Part shown: in pieces, positions 35,308 through 46,748 of the stretch
Layout: each line of letters starts with the position of its first letter
Position numbering within the stretch: position 1 is the stretch's first letter
Source: Nonomuraea candida
GTDB lineage: Bacteria > Actinomycetota > Actinomycetes > Streptosporangiales > Streptosporangiaceae
Direction of reading: 5' to 3'
NCBI RefSeq assembly: GCF_000725485.1
Contig: NZ_KL647031.1
Coordinates: 372,001 to 436,000 of the forward strand
DNA length: 64,000 nt
Program-made: the position numbers and the translations under genes
Notes under the pieces: generated by a model
The model's database searches: none
The model's input: the letters and a program-made list of their open reading frames with translations, nothing else
Told to the model about the DNA's origin: nothing

Positions 35308-37668
35308 ATGAGCGACTCGGCCCGGATCGTGATCATCGGCGGCGGGGTGGGCGGCGCGTCCGTCGCCTACCACCTCACCCGGCTCGGTGAGCGCGACGTC
35401 GTCCTGCTGGAGCGGGACGAGCTGACCAGCGGCTCCACCTTCCACTCCGCCGGGCTCGTCGGGCAGCTGCGCGCCGACCCCACCCTGACCCGCATGAACC
35501 AGTACTCCGTCGAGCTCTACCGCACCCTCGACGCCGGGTGGACCGAGTGCGGCGGCATCAAGCTGGCCACCACGCCCGAGCGGATGGTGGAGATCCGCCG
35601 CCAGATCGGCTGGGCGCGCACGTTCGGGCTGCCGCTGGAGGAGATCTCCGTGGCCGAGGCCGTCGAGCTGTTCCCGCTGATGAACCCCGAGGGGGTGATC
35701 GGGGCGGCGTACCTGCCGACCGACGGCCAGATCGACCCCTCCCAGCTCTGCTACGCGCTGGCCACCCGCGCCCGCGAGGGCGGTGCGACGCTGCGCACCC
35801 GCACCCGCGTGCTCGGCGTCAGGGTCGCACGCGGCCGCGTCACCGGCGTGCGCACCGACCAGGGCGACATCGACTGCGAGATCGTGGTCAACTGCGGCGG
35901 CATGTTCGCCGCCGAGATCGGCCGCATGGCCGGCGTGCGCATCCCGATCGTGCCCATGTCGCACCAGTACGTCGTCACCGACGCCTTCCACGACCACGCC
36001 GGCCTGCCCACGCTGCGCGACCCCGACCTGCTCGTCTACTACCGCCAGGAGGTGCGGGGCCTGGTCATGGGCGGGTACGAGCGCACCTGCGCCCCCTGGA
36101 CGGCCGCTGCCGACGCCTTCGACGCCGTCCCGCCCGACTTCAACGGCCGCCTGCTCCCCGAGGACTGGCCCAGGTTCGCGGAGATCTCCGAGAACTCGCT
36201 GGTGCGCGTGCCCGCGCTGACCGACGTGGGCATCCGCAAGATGATCAATGGGCCCGAGGCGTTCACCCCGGACAACGAGTTCTGCCTGGGGGAGACGGAG
36301 GTGGCCGGGTTCTTCGTGGCGGCCGGGTTCTGCGCCCACGGCATCGCCGGCGCGGGCGGCATCGGCAAGGTCATGGCCGAGTGGATCGTCGAGGGCGAGC
36401 CCGGCATGGACCTGTGGCACATGGACATCCGCCGGTTCGGACGGCAGTACCGCTCGCCGTCGTACACGATCAAGCGGGCCGTCGAGAACTACGAGACGTA
36501 CTACGACATCCGCTACCCCGGCCACGAACGCTCGGCCGGGCGGCCCCTGCGGGTCTCGCCCGCCTACGGCTGGCACGCCGGCCATGGGGCCGTCTTCGGG
36601 GAGAAGTCCGGCTGGGAGCGGGTCAACTACTACGCCTCCAACGAGCTCCCCGGCGAGGACGAGCGGCCGGACGGGTGGGCGGGCCGGCTGTGGTCGTCCG
36701 CGATCGGGGCCGAGCACCGGGCCACGCGCGAGGCCGCCGGGCTGTTCGACGAGAGCTCGTTCGCCAAGATCGAGGTCACCGGGCCGGGCGCCGCCGAGCT
36801 GCTGGAGTGGGTGTGCGACAACCGGGTGGCCCGCGACCTCGGTGCGGTCACCTACACCCAGGCGCTCAACCGGCGCGGCGGCATCGAGTGCGACTTCACC
36901 GTGACCCGGCGCGGCGAGGAGGAGTTCCTCATCGTCACCGGGACCGCGTTCGGCTCCCACGACCTCGGCTGGCTGCGCAAGCAGGCCGCCGCGACCGGAT
37001 CGACGGCCAGGATCGCCGACGTGACCGGCCAGTACGCCTGCTTCGCCCTGTGGGGGCCGCGCGCCCGCGACCTGCTGTCCGGGCTGACACCCGACCCGCT
37101 GGACTTCCCGTTCATGTCCGCGCGCGAGCTCACCGTCGGCGACGTGCCGGTGCTGGCGCTGCGGGTGACGTTCGTCGGGGAGCACGGGTGGGAGCTGTAC
37201 TGCTCCAGCGAGTACGGCCTGGCCCTGTGGCAGACGCTGTGGCGGGCGGGGGAGCCGTGGGGGCTGGTGACCGGCGGCTACCGCGCCATCGACAGCCTGC
37301 GGCTGGAGAAGGGCTACCGGGTGTGGGGCGCCGACATCGGGCCCGAGACGACGCCGTACGAGGCCGGGCTCGGCTTCTGCGTCAAGACCGACAAGGACTT
37401 CCTCGGCAAGGACGCCCTCGACCCGGCGCCCCGGCGCAGGCTGCGCTGCCTGACGCTGGCCGACCCCCGCGCGGTCGCGCTCGGCAACGAGCCGGTGCGC
37501 CTCGACGGGAAGGTGGTGGCCAGGGTCACCTCGGGCGGCTACGGCTACACCGCCCGCGAGTCCATCGCCTACGCCTACCTGGAGGCGGAGCCGGGGGCGC
37601 GGGTGGAGGTCGAGGTCGAGGGCAGGTGGGTGCCGGGGGCCGTGGTCAAGAGCCCTCTGGTGCCCTGA
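35308..37668 (+). CDS. FAD-dependent oxidoreductase fused to GcvT domain (dimethylglycine/sarcosine dehydrogenase type)
   Basis: The 786-residue protein has an N-terminal DAO-type FAD domain (IIGGGVGGASVAYHL at residues ~6-20; STFHSAGL, where the His aligns with the covalent FAD site of dimethylglycine dehydrogenase). A FAO_M linker follows at ~370-430, then an aminomethyltransferase (GcvT) fold to the C-terminus (GPGAAELLEWV, YTQALNRRGGIECDFTV, RAIDSLRLEKGYRVWGADI). Such enzymes oxidise N-methyl groups and pass the C1 unit to tetrahydrofolate. The substrate could be dimethylglycine, sarcosine or a related amine. It is divergent from a choline-kinase-like gene. Confidence 0.88.
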   Translation: MSDSARIVIIGGGVGGASVAYHLTRLGERDVVLLERDELTSGSTFHSAGLVGQLRADPTLTRMNQYSVELYRTLDAGWTECGGIKLATTPERMVEIRRQIGWARTFGLPLEEISVAEAVELFPLMNPEGVIGAAYLPTDGQIDPSQLCYALATRAREGGATLRTRTRVLGVRVARGRVTGVRTDQGDIDCEIVVNCGGMFAAEIGRMAGVRIPIVPMSHQYVVTDAFHDHAGLPTLRDPDLLVYYRQEVRGLVMGGYERTCAPWTAAADAFDAVPPDFNGRLLPEDWPRFAEISENSLVRVPALTDVGIRKMINGPEAFTPDNEFCLGETEVAGFFVAAGFCAHGIAGAGGIGKVMAEWIVEGEPGMDLWHMDIRRFGRQYRSPSYTIKRAVENYETYYDIRYPGHERSAGRPLRVSPAYGWHAGHGAVFGEKSGWERVNYYASNELPGEDERPDGWAGRLWSSAIGAEHRATREAAGLFDESSFAKIEVTGPGAAELLEWVCDNRVARDLGAVTYTQALNRRGGIECDFTVTRRGEEEFLIVTGTAFGSHDLGWLRKQAAATGSTARIADVTGQYACFALWGPRARDLLSGLTPDPLDFPFMSARELTVGDVPVLALRVTFVGEHGWELYCSSEYGLALWQTLWRAGEPWGLVTGGYRAIDSLRLEKGYRVWGADIGPETTPYEAGLGFCVKTDKDFLGKDALDPAPRRRLRCLTLADPRAVALGNEPVRLDGKVVARVTSGGYGYTARESIAYAYLEAEPGARVEVEVEGRWVPGAVVKSPLVP

Positions 37669-37680
37669 CACCGCCCGAGG

Positions 37681-38439
37681 TCACCGGGCGGGGCCGCTGC
37701 GCACCGAGATGCGGACCCGGTCGGGGCGGAACAGGTCGAGGGCGTACTCCACGGGCGTGCCGTCCGCGGCGTACGCGGTGCGCTCGATCAGCATGAGCGG
37801 CGTGCCGGGCGCGATGCCCAGCTCCGCGGCCTCGGCCGGCTGGGCGATCACCGGGTCGAGGTGCTCGACCGCGGTGCGCGGCTCCAGGGCGTACCGGGTG
37901 GCCAGGAGGTCGTACAGGGAACCGGTGAGATCCTCGTCGAGCAGGCCCGGCAGGAGCGGGAAGTAGGAGCGCTCCAGCACCACCGGCGACCGGCCCGCCG
38001 AGCGCACCCGCGCCACCTCGTGCACCGGCGCGCCCGCCGCGACGCCGAGCGCCACAGCCGCGGCGGCGGGCGCGGGCACCGTGGCGGCCGTCAGGATCCG
38101 CGCCCCGGCCCGCAGGTGGGCGCGGCGCATCTGCTCGGTGAACCCGGCCAGCCCCGTCAGGTCGCACTCGATCCGCGGCTCGGCCGGCGGCTCGGCGACG
38201 AACGCGCCGCCCGACCGGCCCGGCACCCGCAGCAGCACCCCGTCGCGTTCCAGGGTGGCCAGCGCCTGCCTGAGCGTCATCCGGCTCACGCCGAGCCGCC
38301 CGGCCAGCTCCCGCTCGCCGGGCAGCCGGTCGCCCGGCGCCAGCTCGCCGCCGGCGATCGAGGCGAGCAGCCAGCGCTCGATCTGCACGTGCGCGGGAAC
38401 GCCGGTGCCGCGCTCCAGCTCAGGCGGTTTCCCGACCAC
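37681..38439 (-). CDS. GntR family regulator, HutC subfamily (UTRA domain)
   Basis: The 252-residue protein has a winged helix at residues ~15-80 (GDRLPGERELAGRLGVSRMTLRQAL) and a UTRA effector domain from ~95 (VVLERSYFPLLPGLLDED, MLIERTAYAADGTPVEYA). HutC-type regulators sense small metabolites and usually repress. It is convergent with the FAD-GcvT gene, whose promoter carries the cognate-type palindrome GGTCTAGACC. The GTG start at 38439 has TAACCT 6 nt upstream, a leaderless layout. Confidence 0.87.
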   Translation of the reverse strand: MVGKPPELERGTGVPAHVQIERWLLASIAGGELAPGDRLPGERELAGRLGVSRMTLRQALATLERDGVLLRVPGRSGGAFVAEPPAEPRIECDLTGLAGFTEQMRRAHLRAGARILTAATVPAPAAAAVALGVAAGAPVHEVARVRSAGRSPVVLERSYFPLLPGLLDEDLTGSLYDLLATRYALEPRTAVEHLDPVIAQPAEAAELGIAPGTPLMLIERTAYAADGTPVEYALDLFRPDRVRISVRSGPAR

Positions 38440-38570
38440 AGGCGCAGGTTACCGCCTGAACGCGGCCATTCCGACAGCCGGTACGCACCCGGCCGCCTCC
38501 GCGACGACCGCCACCACTTCCGCGACCGTCCGCCCCTTCGCGAGGACCGTGACCACTCCCGCGACGGCCG

Positions 38571-39698
38571 TCAGCGGTCCGAGAGGCGGCGCAGGCGTTC
38601 GACCGCCTCGCCGAACTCGCCGAGCAGGTCGTGGACCACGTCCTTGGCGGGCCTGACCCGGTCGAGCTGGCCCACGACCTGCCCGACGTAGTAGGTGAGC
38701 AGCTCCAGCGCCCCCGGCTCGCCCTTCTCCGCCGCCGCCCCGATGCGCGCCATCGCGCCCTCGGCCACCAGCATCTGCAGCGGCATCCCCAGCGGCCCCG
38801 GGCTCTCCTGGCCGGAGTCCCACTCCTCGGTCCAGGCCGACTTGAGCTGCCTGGCGGGCTTGCCCGTACGGGAGCGGGACCTGACCGTGTCCAGCGACGA
38901 GGCCGCCAGCAGCTTGCGCCTGATCGCGGGCGAGGTCTCGGCCTCCTCGGTCGTCAGCCAGATCGAGCCGCACCACACGCCCTGGGCCCCGAGCGCCATG
39001 GCGGCCGCCATCTGCCGCCCGGACGCGATGCCGCCCGCCGCCAGCACGGGGACGGGCGCGACCGCGTCCACGACCTGCGGCACCAGCACCATCGTGGAGA
39101 CCTCGCCGGTGTGCCCGCCCGCCTCCGTGCCCTGCGCCACGATGAGGTCCGCGCCCGCCGCCACCTGCCTGCGGGCGTGCTCGACGGTGCCGACCAGCGC
39201 GGCCACCGGCACGCCGGCCTCCCTGGCCGCGGTCACCATCTCGGGCGGCGGCGGGCCCAGCGCGCTGGCGATCAGCCCGATGCGGTGCTTGAGCGCCACC
39301 TCGATCAGCCCCGTCGCCCCGCTCGCCGTCATCCGCCTGCCGAACTCGTCGGCCGTCGCCGTCAACGGCCTGCCGGTGGCGCTGACGCCGTACTTGGACA
39401 GCAGGTGGGTGACGAAGTCCCGGTGCCGGTCGGGCACGGACTCCATGAGGTGCATGCGCCGGTCGAGGACGGAGTCGTCCACCTTGCCCGGCACGAGCAC
39501 GTCCACGCCGTACGGCCGGCCGGCCACCTGCTCGTCCAGCCGGGTCAGCTCCGTGTCGAGCTGCTGCGGCGTGTACGCGACCGCGCCCAGCACCCCGAAC
39601 CCGCCCGCGTTCGTGACGGCGGCCACCACGTCGCGGCAGTGGCTGAAGGCGAACAACGGGATCTCGATCCCCAAACGCTGACATATGGCGGTCCGCAT
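38571..39698 (-). CDS. Nitronate monooxygenase family (2-nitropropane dioxygenase-like)
   Basis: This 375-residue FMN TIM-barrel enzyme oxidises alkyl nitronates; some relatives act as enoyl reductases. Seen: the N-terminal PLFAFSHCRDVVAAVTNAGGFGVLG barrel strand region, FMN phosphate loop AQGTEAGGHTG, AAGGIASGRQMAAAMALGAQGVWCG, and the C-terminal Arg/Leu-rich extension. TAGCGT ends 6 nt before the ATG at 39698. It stands upstream of the GntR gene but 131 bp apart, so it is probably independent. Confidence 0.82.
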   Translation of the reverse strand: MRTAICQRLGIEIPLFAFSHCRDVVAAVTNAGGFGVLGAVAYTPQQLDTELTRLDEQVAGRPYGVDVLVPGKVDDSVLDRRMHLMESVPDRHRDFVTHLLSKYGVSATGRPLTATADEFGRRMTASGATGLIEVALKHRIGLIASALGPPPPEMVTAAREAGVPVAALVGTVEHARRQVAAGADLIVAQGTEAGGHTGEVSTMVLVPQVVDAVAPVPVLAAGGIASGRQMAAAMALGAQGVWCGSIWLTTEEAETSPAIRRKLLAASSLDTVRSRSRTGKPARQLKSAWTEEWDSGQESPGPLGMPLQMLVAEGAMARIGAAAEKGEPGALELLTYYVGQVVGQLDRVRPAKDVVHDLLGEFGEAVERLRRLSDR

Positions 39699-39805
39699 GC
39701 AATGACGCTAACCGTCAGAACCTTGTTCGGTCCATCCCTGCCCATCGCCGGCCTCGAAAGGAGGCGGCGGGCCGCTCAGGGGGCGCGGGGGACGGTCAGG
39801 GGGGC

Positions 39806-39873
39806 GGGGAGGTTCGGGGGAGCGGGGAGGTTCGGGGGAGCGGGGAGGCTCGGGGGAGCGGGGAGGCGGCGGG
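39806..39873 (-). repeat. 18-bp tandem repeat downstream of the acyltransferase gene
   Basis: GGGGAGGTTCGGGGGAGC occurs at 39806, 39824 and (one mismatch) 39842, with a partial copy from 39860, ending just before the acyltransferase stop at 39878. Confidence 0.9.
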
Positions 39874-39877
39874 CGGC

Positions 39878-40522
39878 TCAGGAGAGCGTGTCCAGGGCGA
39901 CCGGGGTGTGCCAGCCGCGCCCGGGCGTGTAGCCGCGTACCCGCTTGGCCGGGACCCCCGCCACCACGCTGTGGTCGGGGAACTCCCCGCGCACCACCGC
40001 GCCGCCCGCCACCACGCACTGCCGGCCCAGCGTGGTGCCGGGCAGGATGATCGCGCCGGCGCCCAGCCACGAGCCCGACCCGATCGAGACCGGGCTGTTG
40101 CGCGGCCACTGCCTGCCGATGGGGATGTCCGGGTCGTCGTAGACGTGGTTCTGGTCGGTGATGTAGACGTACGGGCCGGTGAAGACGTCGTCGCCGATGT
40201 CGATCGACTGGTGGGCGACGATGTGGCTGCCCCGGCCGATCGAGCAGCCGGCGCCGATGCGCAGGATCGAGCCGGGGCCGAGGTCCGGCCCCGGCACCAT
40301 GCCGCACGAGATCGACACCCGCTCCCCGATGAGCGTGTGGTCGCCGATCTCGATCCACGGCTCCCCGAAGATCGCGCCGGGAGGGAAGGCGATGCTGGCG
40401 CCGTCGCCGAAACGGCGGAATCGATAACCGGCGGGGCTGGCCGGAGTGATCGCGCCGGCGTGGCGGATCGCCGTGTAGGCACGGTGAATCAACGTGCCAA
40501 ATGCCCGCCGAACTACTGACAT
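39878..40522 (-). CDS. Hexapeptide-repeat O-acetyltransferase (left-handed beta-helix)
   Basis: The 214-residue acetyl-CoA dependent transferase is of the maltose/colanic acid acetyltransferase type. Imperfect hexapeptide turns run from ~residue 45 to 185 (IGDHTLIGERVSI, IGAGCSIGRGSHI, IGSGSWLGAGAIILPGTTLG), with the catalytic-type His in DQNHVYDD and the terminal GVPAKRVRG motif of the family. ATG 40522 is chosen since MSVVRRAFG matches the family start and TAACTT ends 8 nt upstream; a longer frame to 40645 would overlap pyrG. It likely modifies a surface sugar. Divergent from pyrG. Confidence 0.82.
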   Translation of the reverse strand: MSVVRRAFGTLIHRAYTAIRHAGAITPASPAGYRFRRFGDGASIAFPPGAIFGEPWIEIGDHTLIGERVSISCGMVPGPDLGPGSILRIGAGCSIGRGSHIVAHQSIDIGDDVFTGPYVYITDQNHVYDDPDIPIGRQWPRNSPVSIGSGSWLGAGAIILPGTTLGRQCVVAGGAVVRGEFPDHSVVAGVPAKRVRGYTPGRGWHTPVALDTLS

Positions 40523-40579
40523 AGGGACCAAAGTTACCGCTAGGTCATGCCGTTCAGGCATGTGAGGGGCGTTGTTTGA

Positions 40580-40585
40580 TATCCT
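40580..40585 (+). promoter_or_regulatory. -10 element (TATCCT) of pyrG
   Basis: TATCCT ends 8 nt before the GTG start of pyrG at 40594; there is no room for an upstream leader. Confidence 0.45.
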
Positions 40586-40587
40586 GA

Positions 40588-42905
<2,318 letters not shown>

Positions 42906-42920
42906 GGGAAGGACCAGTTC

Positions 42921-43826
42921 GTGGAGGCAGTGCTCTCCAGCTACCTCGCCCACCTGGCGGTGGAACGGGGCCTGGCTGCCAACACGCTCGCGTCCTACCG
43001 CCGTGACCTGCGCCGATACTTCGAGCACCTCCAGGCACGCGGGCGCCTGGAGCTCGACCAGGTGGGGGAGGCCGACGTGCTGGCCTTCCTCGCCGCGCTG
43101 CGCGAGGGCGACGGCGAGCATCCCGCCCTCGTGGCCAGCTCCGCGGCCCGCGCCGTCTCAGCCGTGCGCGGGCTGCACCGTTTCGCGCTGCGCGAAGGCG
43201 TCACGGCCCACGACCCCGCCCACCAGGTGCGCCCGCCCCGCCAGCTCCGCAGGCTGCCCAAGGCCATCGGGGTGGCCGAGGTCGAGCGCCTCATCGCCGC
43301 CTCCGGTCCCGACGGCGCCCCCCTCACCCTGCGCAACCGCGCCCTCCTGGAGGTCCTGTACGGCACCGGCGCCCGCATCTCCGAGGCCGTCGGCCTGGCC
43401 GTGGACGACCTGGAGGACGACCATGTGCGGCTGCGCGGCAAGGGCAACCGCACCCGCGTCGTGCCCCTGGGGCGCTACGCGCGCTCCGCGCTGGACGCCT
43501 ACCTCGTACGAGCCCGTCCCGGGCTGCTCTCCCACGGACGCGGCACCCCCGCCGTCTTCCTCAACGCCCGCGGCGGGCGGCTGACCAGGCAGGGCGCCTG
43601 GGAGGTGCTGCAGGCCGCCGCCGAACGCGCCGGACTCGACGGGATAAGCCCCCACGTACTCCGGCATTCCTTCGCAACTCACCTTTTGGACGGCGGCGCT
43701 GACGTTAGGGTGGTACAGGAGTTGCTCGGGCACGCCTCCGTGACGACCACTCAGGTCTACACGCTGGTCACGGTCGACAAACTCCGCGAGGTCTACGCCG
43801 CGGCGCATCCACGCGCCCGGCAGTGA
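42921..43826 (+). CDS. xerD: Site-specific tyrosine recombinase XerD
   Basis: XerD with XerC resolves chromosome dimers at dif. The 301-residue protein has a SAM-like N-terminal core-binding domain (~3-95) and a catalytic domain with Arg in [25 protein letters not shown] (H-x-x-R) and the tyrosine nucleophile in [11 protein letters not shown]. Full length, no phage context; synteny with pyrG-NUDIX supports the housekeeping recombinase rather than an integrase. GTG start with GAAGGA upstream. Confidence 0.94.
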   Translation: MEAVLSSYLAHLAVERGLAANTLASYRRDLRRYFEHLQARGRLELDQVGEADVLAFLAALREGDGEHPALVASSAARAVSAVRGLHRFALREGVTAHDPAHQVRPPRQLRRLPKAIGVAEVERLIAASGPDGAPLTLRNRALLEVLYGTGARISEAVGLAVDDLEDDHVRLRGKGNRTRVVPLGRYARSALDAYLVRARPGLLSHGRGTPAVFLNARGGRLTRQGAWEVLQAAAERAGLDGISPHVLRHSFATHLLDGGADVRVVQELLGHASVTTTQVYTLVTVDKLREVYAAAHPRARQ

Positions 43827-43868
43827 TCTATAGTCTTTTGGGACGTGCGCCGACCACGGCGTGCCGCC

Positions 43869-43910
43869 TTGCAGCGTTAAGTGGTGACGCCATAGTGTCC
43901 GTCCGGACGG
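43869..43910 (+). promoter_or_regulatory. Promoter of the parA-scpA-scpB-rluB operon with palindrome
   Basis: TTGCAG (43869-43874), 18 bp, TAGTGT (43893-43898). Immediately downstream is the perfect palindrome CCGTCCGGACGG (43899-43910) covering the expected start point, a possible operator. Confidence 0.55.
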
Positions 43911-43943
43911 TCCGGTTCGGGATCGTCAGGGAGGTTCGAGCTG

Positions 43944-44885
43944 GTGACTGTGGAGACCAAGGGTTCGACCCCGGGGACCCCCGACAACCCCTGGGGTGAC
44001 ACGAAGACCAACGCGCCTTCCAACGGCGTCAACCTGGGCCCGACGCAGCGGCCCCGGCCGGTGTTCCCGGAGCCGGTGCCCCCCGCCGTGCACGGTCCGG
44101 CGCGCGTGGTCGCGATGGTCAACCAGAAGGGTGGCGTCGGCAAGACCACGACCACCATCAACCTGGGGGCCGCGCTCGTCGAATACGGCCTCAAGGTGCT
44201 GCTGGTCGACTTCGACCCGCAGGGGGCGCTCTCCGTCGGCCTGGGCATCAACCCGCTCCAGCTCGACCTGACCGTCTACAACCTGCTCATGGAGCGCGGC
44301 GTCACCGCCGAGGAAGTGCTGCTCCAGACCGGCGTCGAGGGTCTCGACCTGCTGCCCAGCAACATCGACCTGTCCGCGGCCGAGGTGCAGCTCGTCACCG
44401 AGGTCGCCCGCGAGCAGGTGCTCGGCCGCGTCATCAAGCCGCTGCTGCCGCACTACGACGTCTGCCTCATCGACTGCCAGCCGTCGCTGGGCCTGCTCAC
44501 CATCAACGCGCTGACCTGCGCCCACGGCGTCATGGTGCCGCTGGAGTGCGAGTTCTTCGCGCTGCGCGGCGTGGCGCTGCTCATGGACACCATCTCCAAG
44601 GTCCAGGAGCGGCTCAACGAGGAGCTCGAGATCGAGGGCCTGCTCGCCACCATGTACGACGCGCGCACCCTGCACGGCCGCGAGGTGCTGGCCCGCGTGG
44701 TGGAGGCGTTCGGCGACAAGGTCTTCCACACGGTGATCAACCGCACCGTGCGCTTCCCCGACGCGACGGTGGCCGGCGAGCCCATCACCACGTTCGACCC
44801 GTCGTCCCTGGGCGCCAACGCCTACCGTGAGCTGGCCCGCGAAGTGCTCTCGCGCTGGCCGGCGCCTGCGACAATGGCCAGGTGA
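43944..44885 (+). CDS. ParA/Soj-family ATPase of the scp operon
   Basis: The 313-residue protein has a ~55-residue Pro/Gly-rich N-terminal extension, then the deviant Walker A VNQKGGVGKTTTTINL (~60-75), Walker B-type LLVDFDPQG and CLIDCQPSLG. No parB or parS-like sequence is adjacent. It is the actinobacterial ParA homologue encoded just before scpAB (compare mycobacterial Rv1708), distinct from the oriC-located parA. The likely role is in nucleoid dynamics with ScpAB/SMC, an inference from gene order. GTG start with GGGAGG 9 nt upstream; its stop overlaps the scpA start. Confidence 0.9.
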   Translation: MTVETKGSTPGTPDNPWGDTKTNAPSNGVNLGPTQRPRPVFPEPVPPAVHGPARVVAMVNQKGGVGKTTTTINLGAALVEYGLKVLLVDFDPQGALSVGLGINPLQLDLTVYNLLMERGVTAEEVLLQTGVEGLDLLPSNIDLSAAEVQLVTEVAREQVLGRVIKPLLPHYDVCLIDCQPSLGLLTINALTCAHGVMVPLECEFFALRGVALLMDTISKVQERLNEELEIEGLLATMYDARTLHGREVLARVVEAFGDKVFHTVINRTVRFPDATVAGEPITTFDPSSLGANAYRELAREVLSRWPAPATMAR

Positions 44886-45700
44886 CCGCAGAGCAGACCG
44901 AGCCCCAGGGCTTCCAGGTCCACCTGGACGTCTTCGAGGGGCCCTTCGACCTGCTCCTCGGCCTCATCGCCAAGCACAAGCTCGACATCACCGAGGTCTC
45001 GCTCTCCCAGGTCACCGACGAGTTCATCGCCTACATCAAGTCGCGGGGGCCCGAGTGGGACCTCGACCAGACCAGCCACTTCCTGCTGGTCGCGGCCACC
45101 CTGCTCGACCTGAAGGCGGCCCGGCTGCTGCCCACGGGCGAGGTGGAGGACGAAGAGGACCTGGCGCTGCTGGAGGCCAGGGACCTGCTGTTCGCGCGGC
45201 TGCTGCAGTACAAAGCGTACAAAGAGGTGGCCAAGGTCTTCGCCGGGCGGATGGCGGAGGAGGCGCTGCGCTTTCCCCGTACCGTGCCGATGGAGGAGCA
45301 GTTCGCCAACCTCCTGCCCGAGCTCATCCTCGGCATCGGGCCCGAGCAGCTCGCCCGCATCGCCGCCAGGGCCTTCACCCCGAAACTGCCTCCCACCGTC
45401 AACGTGGGGCACATCTACCAGCCGCTGGCCAGCGTCAAGGAGCAGGCGGCCATCCTGGTCATGCACCTGCGCCGGCTGCGGCGCGCCACCTTCCGCGCGC
45501 TGGTGGCCGACTGCGAGGGGACCTTCGAGGTCATCGCCCGGTTCCTGGCCGTGCTGGAGCTGTTCAGGGAGTCCGCGGTGACCTTCGAGCAGATCGAGCC
45601 GCTGGGAGACCTCCACGTGACCTGGACGGGCTCCGACGACGGCGACGTCGCGGTGGGGGACGACTACGAGGAATCCGCGGAGAAACCATCCCATGACTGA
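44882..45700 (+). CDS. scpA: Segregation and condensation protein A
   Basis: ScpA is the kleisin that bridges SMC heads and binds ScpB during chromosome condensation. The 272-residue protein shows the N-terminal FQVHLDVFEGPFDLLLGLI signature, the helical middle, and a C-terminal winged helix (MHLRRLRRATFRALV...FLAVLELFRESAVTFEQ). The GTG start overlaps the parA stop by 4 nt; the end overlaps scpB by 8 nt. Confidence 0.95.
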   Translation: MTAEQTEPQGFQVHLDVFEGPFDLLLGLIAKHKLDITEVSLSQVTDEFIAYIKSRGPEWDLDQTSHFLLVAATLLDLKAARLLPTGEVEDEEDLALLEARDLLFARLLQYKAYKEVAKVFAGRMAEEALRFPRTVPMEEQFANLLPELILGIGPEQLARIAARAFTPKLPPTVNVGHIYQPLASVKEQAAILVMHLRRLRRATFRALVADCEGTFEVIARFLAVLELFRESAVTFEQIEPLGDLHVTWTGSDDGDVAVGDDYEESAEKPSHD

Positions 45701-46748
45701 CGACAACCCGTTGCCCAACCCCCGGCGCTCGCCCGACTCGGAGCCGCCGCTGCCCACCTGGATGACCCTCCCCGGTTCCCTCGCCCAGCGCGGCGCCCCA
45801 CCGGCGGAAGCCGAGCCGGCCCCGCCCGCCGACCCCGACGCCCTCCCGCCTTCGCCCCCGGACACCGAGGAGCTCCCCGAGCCGCCCCCGGCCGACACGC
45901 GGTCCCAGGACGCGGAGCTTGAGGACGCCGGTCTTGAGGACGACGCCGGGCCTGAGGACGCTGGGCCGGAGGGCGCGGAGCTTGAGGACGCCGGGCCGGA
46001 GGGCGCGGAGCCTGAGGACGCTGGGCCGGAGGGCGCGGAGCTTGAGGACGCCGGGCCGATGCCGCTCGGGGGCGCTGCCCTTGGGGAGCCGCCCTCGGGG
46101 GCCCCTGAGGCGTCACGGTCGGAGACGCCGTCCGGGGCGGTGGACGGCGCCGAGACCGAGGTGAGCGGCTACGAGGACGGGGTGCAGGGCGAGCGGGAAG
46201 CGGTGGGGCCGACGCTGGAGGCGGCGTTGGAGGCTATCCTGCTTGTGGTCGACGAGCCCGTCGCCGAAGTGACCCTCGCTCAGGTGCTGGAGCGGCCCAC
46301 GCACGAAGTGGCCGCCGCTCTGCGTGCTCTGGCGGCGGAATACACGGCCGCCGGGCGGGGTTTTGACTTGAGAGAAGTCGCGGGCGGCTGGCGGTTCTAC
46401 ACCCGTGCCGACTGCGCGCCGCTGGTCGAGCGGTTCGTACGCGACGGCCAGCAGACGCGGCTGACCCAGGCCGCGCTGGAAACACTGGCGGTCGTGGCCT
46501 ATCGGCAGCCGGTGAGCCGCGCCCGCGTCGCCGCCGTGCGCGGCGTCAACAGCGACGGCGTCATGCGAACGCTCGTCGCCAGGGGGCTGGTCGAAGAGGC
46601 CGGCACCGACCCGGAGAGCCAGGCAGTGCTCTACCGGACAAGCTCATACTTCCTTGAACGTCTGGGACTGCGGGATCTGAGCGAGCTTCCTGAGCTCGCG
46701 CCCTTCCTCCCCGACGACGTGGAGAATCTCGAGGAGACGACAAAGTGA
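45693..46748 (+). CDS. scpB: Segregation and condensation protein B with long acidic extension
   Basis: ScpB binds ScpA as a dimer of winged helices. The 351-residue protein is longer than usual (~200-230). Residues 1-~165 are disordered, Pro/Glu/Asp-rich and contain in-frame repeats of GPEGAELEDA (45960-46055). The conserved part begins near LEAALEAILLVVDEPV and includes LTQAALETLAVVAYRQPVSR and GVNSDGVMRTLVARGLVEE. The ATG lies inside the end of scpA (8-nt overlap); the stop overlaps the rluB start. Confidence 0.93.
   Translation: MTDDNPLPNPRRSPDSEPPLPTWMTLPGSLAQRGAPPAEAEPAPPADPDALPPSPPDTEELPEPPPADTRSQDAELEDAGLEDDAGPEDAGPEGAELEDAGPEGAEPEDAGPEGAELEDAGPMPLGGAALGEPPSGAPEASRSETPSGAVDGAETEVSGYEDGVQGEREAVGPTLEAALEAILLVVDEPVAEVTLAQVLERPTHEVAAALRALAAEYTAAGRGFDLREVAGGWRFYTRADCAPLVERFVRDGQQTRLTQAALETLAVVAYRQPVSRARVAAVRGVNSDGVMRTLVARGLVEEAGTDPESQAVLYRTSSYFLERLGLRDLSELPELAPFLPDDVENLEETTK
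45958..46060 (+). repeat. In-frame tandem repeat in scpB
   Basis: About three copies of a ~30-bp unit (GGGCCGGAGGGCGCGGAGCT then TGAGGACGCC) encode GPEGAELEDA/GPEGAEPEDA. The repeat is in frame and enlarges the acidic N-terminal tail. Confidence 0.85.

Noticed and set aside
42921..43826. Tyrosine recombinase as a sign of an integrated element
   Set aside because: Full-length XerD in the conserved pyrG-NUDIX-xerD order; no att duplications, phage genes or tRNA target are seen.
43827..43943. Possible tRNA or small RNA between xerD and parA
   Set aside because: No cloverleaf or conserved TTC loop could be built; the region is explained by a promoter and a palindrome.
43944..44885. ParA as part of a plasmid-type partition system
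   Set aside because: No parB and no parS-like sequence adjacent; the gene order with scpA and scpB is the chromosomal arrangement known in mycobacteria.
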